Of a stretch of 15,321 bases of DNA, positions 13,026 through 15,321 are shown piece after piece (position 1 is the stretch's first letter; every line of letters begins with the position of its first letter). A program made the position numbers and the translations under genes. This DNA is from RPQJ01 sp031404015 (GTDB taxonomy: Bacteria > Pseudomonadota > Gammaproteobacteria > Steroidobacterales > Steroidobacteraceae). The DNA lies in the NCBI GenBank assembly GCA_031404015.1, contig JANNGT010000266.1:1-15321 (forward strand), written 5' to 3'. Below the pieces are notes generated by a model. That model was not told where the DNA came from and made no database searches. It saw nothing but the letters and a program-made list of their open reading frames with translations.

Positions 13026-14459
13026 GGGTCGTGCCGTACCCGGCGCGATCGAGTCGATGACCTTTTCCAGCGCCGACTCGCACACGCCGCAGAAAGGCAC
13101 TTGGTTGCGGGTGAACATGATGCAGTCGAGCTGCGGCCGGTAGTAGGCCTGCGCATCGTAATTGGCCCCCCGGAATGCACCTACAGCGGCTCGATGGCGT
13201 TCGCGCGCGAACATGTTGGTCGCGTGCGCCTGTTCTTCGCGGAACAGCGCGTCCATCTCGCTTTCGGGCCGACGCTCGGCGCGGATCTGCTTGCGCCGCG
13301 CCTGAATGTCGCGCTGGAACGCCTCGAACTCGTCCTTCGCCCACGGCGTGGGCAACGGTGTGCTCGTGGCGACCAGGTGCCGCCACTTCAGTTTCTCTTT
13401 ATCGAGCAGCGCCGTGACGTTCGGTTCCCAGGGCTCGACGATCGCCTGCGGCGCGTTGTACGCGACGGGCGAGGTGTAGTACTCATCCGCGAGGGCGGCG
13501 AAGTGATGGCCGAACTCGTGCACGAACAGGTACTCCGCCCAGACACTGTTCACCGCGACGGTGGCATACAGGTTGTAGATGCCGCCGCCGCCGTAAGTGT
13601 CGCTGTTGGCGAGGATGACCATCGCCTCGTATGGCGCGTGCATCGCAATTTCGCGCAGCGCGCGATTCTCGAACGTCAGCACGTAGCGTTCGCTGCGCAG
13701 CGCGTCGTACGTCGTGCCCAGCGGTGAATTCCGCTGCGCGCCCGTGGAGGGCCGCGACACGCCCGATTCGGTGGCGGGCGGGCAGAGTCCCCAGACGTTG
13801 AAGTCGGTGCGCCGTCGCGCAAAAGGCTGCACCTTGAACAACGCGGCCGTCATGCGCCCGGCATCGGTACGGAATTTGGCCGCGCACTCCTGCGCCGTGT
13901 AGCCGTCGCCCAGCAGCAGCAGGTCGACCTTGTCGGCAGGGGCCCCGTGCTGCTCGATGGCTATCAACGATTGCGGCGCCGACGGCGACCGGTCAACGAA
14001 CATGTCGGTCGTGTCGAGGCTGGCTTTCCAGATGGGTTGAAACGCCTGCTGCGCATCCCGCTTGTAGATACGCACCTGCACCGGGCCTGGTTTGGCCGGC
14101 GCCGGAAAGCGCAGCGATTCGTGGAACGTACGATGCTGGGCCAGCGCTTCGTCGGTCGTCGTCCATTCGCCGAAGATGGAAGCGAGGCCTCGCGACTGCA
14201 GCACCGTGCCATCGGCTGCGCGGACTTCGTACCGATAAAGACCGGACTGGCCATCGTCGGCCGCACGTGCAGGGTGGCCTGGCCACGGCAGCGGTTCCTG
14301 GCGCAGGCGATCGATCGCGAAGATTTCGGTTCCCTTGCCCCCGGTGTGCAGCAGGTCGAGACGGTATGTAGTGAGCGAGACATCGGCCGCGCCGCTCGAA
14401 GCACTTACCAGGGTGGCGATCGAGGCGACGCAGGCGGCGGCAATGGAGGTGATTTTCAC
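13023..14459 (-). CDS. Secreted M64-family metallopeptidase
   Basis: A 478-residue exported zinc peptidase of the M64 (IgA peptidase-like) family. The start is GTG 14459, giving KITSIAAACVASIATLV and a signal peptide ending SSGAA near residue 25. The frame is open farther upstream, but that part is only the other-frame reading of the LysR gene. LLLGDGYTAQEC (181-192) is a typical family stretch, and the zinc site is HEFGHHFAALADEYY (314-328), with H314, E315, H318 and probably D325. A C-terminal cysteine cluster (DCIMF, PFCGVC) may bind metal or form disulfides. A mixed beta domain precedes the catalytic part. It overlaps the LysR gene by 4 bases (GTGA) and is followed within 9 bases by the MgtC-like gene. 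Relatives cleave host or envelope proteins. The substrate here is unknown. Confidence 0.88.
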   Translation of the reverse strand: MKITSIAAACVASIATLVSASSGAADVSLTTYRLDLLHTGGKGTEIFAIDRLRQEPLPWPGHPARAADDGQSGLYRYEVRAADGTVLQSRGLASIFGEWTTTDEALAQHRTFHESLRFPAPAKPGPVQVRIYKRDAQQAFQPIWKASLDTTDMFVDRSPSAPQSLIAIEQHGAPADKVDLLLLGDGYTAQECAAKFRTDAGRMTAALFKVQPFARRRTDFNVWGLCPPATESGVSRPSTGAQRNSPLGTTYDALRSERYVLTFENRALREIAMHAPYEAMVILANSDTYGGGGIYNLYATVAVNSVWAEYLFVHEFGHHFAALADEYYTSPVAYNAPQAIVEPWEPNVTALLDKEKLKWRHLVATSTPLPTPWAKDEFEAFQRDIQARRKQIRAERRPESEMDALFREEQAHATNMFARERHRAAVGAFRGANYDAQAYYRPQLDCIMFTRNQVPFCGVCESALEKVIDSIAPGTARP

Positions 14460-15321
14460 GGGTTGTTCCGGTACTTGCGGGTGCGGGGGCGGCGAGCGGC
14501 GGACTTGGCGCTGGTTTCCTTCCCCCGCGCGGTCTCCGGCACAGCCCGGGCCTTGCGCTTCGCCGTGCCGCGACGCGGCCGGCGCCCGCCTTCGATGCGG
14601 GCGAGTGCGCGCTGTTCGCGCGCCTGCACGACCACCTCGACCTGACGCAACTGCGTCATGAACAATTGCGCGACACGCGATAGCGGCCGCTTGCGCGTGT
14701 AGAACACGCCGTAACTCAACTGCAGCCATGGCGCAGTAAAGGGCAGCAACTCGACCTGCTTGGCGCGCAGTTCCTGCTCGAGCGCCACCAGCGGCGCCAG
14801 GCCGACTGCATCGCCTGCCAGCACCACGTTGCGTGCCACCGCGAAGCTGTCGACCATGAGGCTCGGGGTGAGGTCACCGGTTTCGCGGTCGACGCGGGCA
14901 TGCGTGGCCGCCTTGCCGAGGTGGGCCGCCATGCGCTGTGGCAATCGCGGTGCGACCAGTGGAAATATGAGGATCGTCTCGAGCGAATGTTCCTTGGCCG
15001 ATACGAGGGGGTGCCCCTGGCGCACGAAGAAGAACAGGCGATGTTCGGCCACCGGTTCAATCGTGAGCCGCATGGGGTGTCGCTCCGCACCCGTCGTGTC
15101 GCCGACGGCAAACTCGAGTTTGCCGCCCAGCACGTCACGCGCGAGATGCTCGAAGTCGCTGGTCTGCGCATGGACGCGCAGGCGCGAGTTCGCCGAAGCC
15201 ATGCGGCCGAGCGCGGGACCCAGCGGCAGTTCGGCCGCAAACATGTCGGTGCCGAAGTGCAGTTCCGGCGCCTGCAGGCCGGCGAGTTCTTCCAGGTCGC
15301 GCGTGAGGTCGCGCGCCTGCG
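14456..15321 (-). CDS. LysR-type transcriptional regulator (partial), with basic C-terminal tail
   Basis: The last 287 residues of a LysR-family regulator; the DNA-binding domain lies beyond the window edge. The frame is open to the edge, so the ATG at 15244 is internal. Visible are the end of the linker helix (QARDLTRDLEELAGLQAP) and a substrate-binding domain with the usual pattern LEFAVGDTTG, RLFFFVRQGHPLV, VARNVVLAGDAVGLAPLVALE and LQLSYGVFYTRKRPLS. There are no cysteines, so it is not OxyR. After the domain the protein continues for about 45 residues with a strongly basic stretch (RRPRRGTAKRKAR, ARRPRTRKYRNNP), which is unusual for the family. Its stop overlaps the GTG start of the M64 peptidase (GTGA). 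It is transcribed in the same direction as the genes it may control, not divergently as is common. The ligand is unknown. Confidence 0.85.
   Translation of the reverse strand, partial: QARDLTRDLEELAGLQAPELHFGTDMFAAELPLGPALGRMASANSRLRVHAQTSDFEHLARDVLGGKLEFAVGDTTGAERHPMRLTIEPVAEHRLFFFVRQGHPLVSAKEHSLETILIFPLVAPRLPQRMAAHLGKAATHARVDRETGDLTPSLMVDSFAVARNVVLAGDAVGLAPLVALEQELRAKQVELLPFTAPWLQLSYGVFYTRKRPLSRVAQLFMTQLRQVEVVVQAREQRALARIEGGRRPRRGTAKRKARAVPETARGKETSAKSAARRPRTRKYRNNP

Noticed and set aside
12399..13727. Long open frame (442 codons) on the plus strand opposite the MgtC-like and M64 genes
   Set aside because: It spans two well-supported genes on the other strand, and its Gln/Arg/His-rich product resembles no protein family.
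14460..14729. In-frame N-terminal extension of the M64 peptidase by 90 codons
   Set aside because: It reads the LysR coding sequence out of frame and would place the signal peptide in the middle of the protein.
14456..15321. LysR regulator as the OxyR that controls ahpC
   Set aside because: The visible substrate-binding domain contains no cysteine, while OxyR needs two redox-active ones.

Overview
The window is high-GC, densely packed DNA from a proteobacterium. The best guess is Gammaproteobacteria of the Xanthomonadales / Steroidobacterales / Nevskiales type. The grounds are a flavodoxin-type HemG (largely gammaproteobacterial), an AhpC close to the Pseudomonas form, an IF-1 variant with a C-terminal extension, and CCCTCTCCCGC-type palindromic repeats. 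This placement is inference. No phage, IS, CRISPR or RNA gene was seen, so it reads as ordinary chromosome with several poorly described gene clusters.

Layout. (1) Positions 1-1293, plus strand: the end of an unidentified gene, a small single-pass membrane protein and a secreted DUF4198 protein, all tightly coupled. (2) Positions 1307-2926, minus strand: an apparent operon of an extended IF-1 (infA-like), a small secreted protein and an uncharacterised single-pass membrane protein. (3) Positions 2927-3285: a 359-base divergent intergenic region with several hairpins, leading on the plus strand into a single-RRM RNA-binding protein that ends at a strong terminator. (4) Positions 3663-6257, minus strand: a very large DUF2339 polytopic membrane protein. 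(5) Positions 6409-7408, plus strand: hemG, overlapped by a four-helix, histidine-rich cytochrome b561-like protein. (6) Positions 7457-9686, minus strand: the ahpC-ahpF peroxidase system, with REP-like palindromes on both sides of ahpF and an OxyR-type operator upstream of ahpC. (7) Positions 9854-10372, minus strand: a secreted CHRD-domain protein. (8) Positions 10470-15321, minus strand: a closely spaced cluster reading LysR-type regulator (cut by the window edge), secreted M64-type metallopeptidase, MgtC/SapB-DUF4010 membrane protein and PrsW-family intramembrane protease.

How the genes work together. AhpF passes electrons from NADH to AhpC for peroxide reduction, and the operator implies control by an OxyR encoded outside this window. 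HemG and its b-type cytochrome neighbour suggest heme synthesis linked to the membrane quinone or cytochrome pool. The divergent infA-like and RRM genes suggest shared control of translation-related functions, possibly in stress or cold. The cluster at the right end joins two proteases and a membrane transporter-like protein under one linked regulator. It is the best candidate here for an undescribed functional unit.
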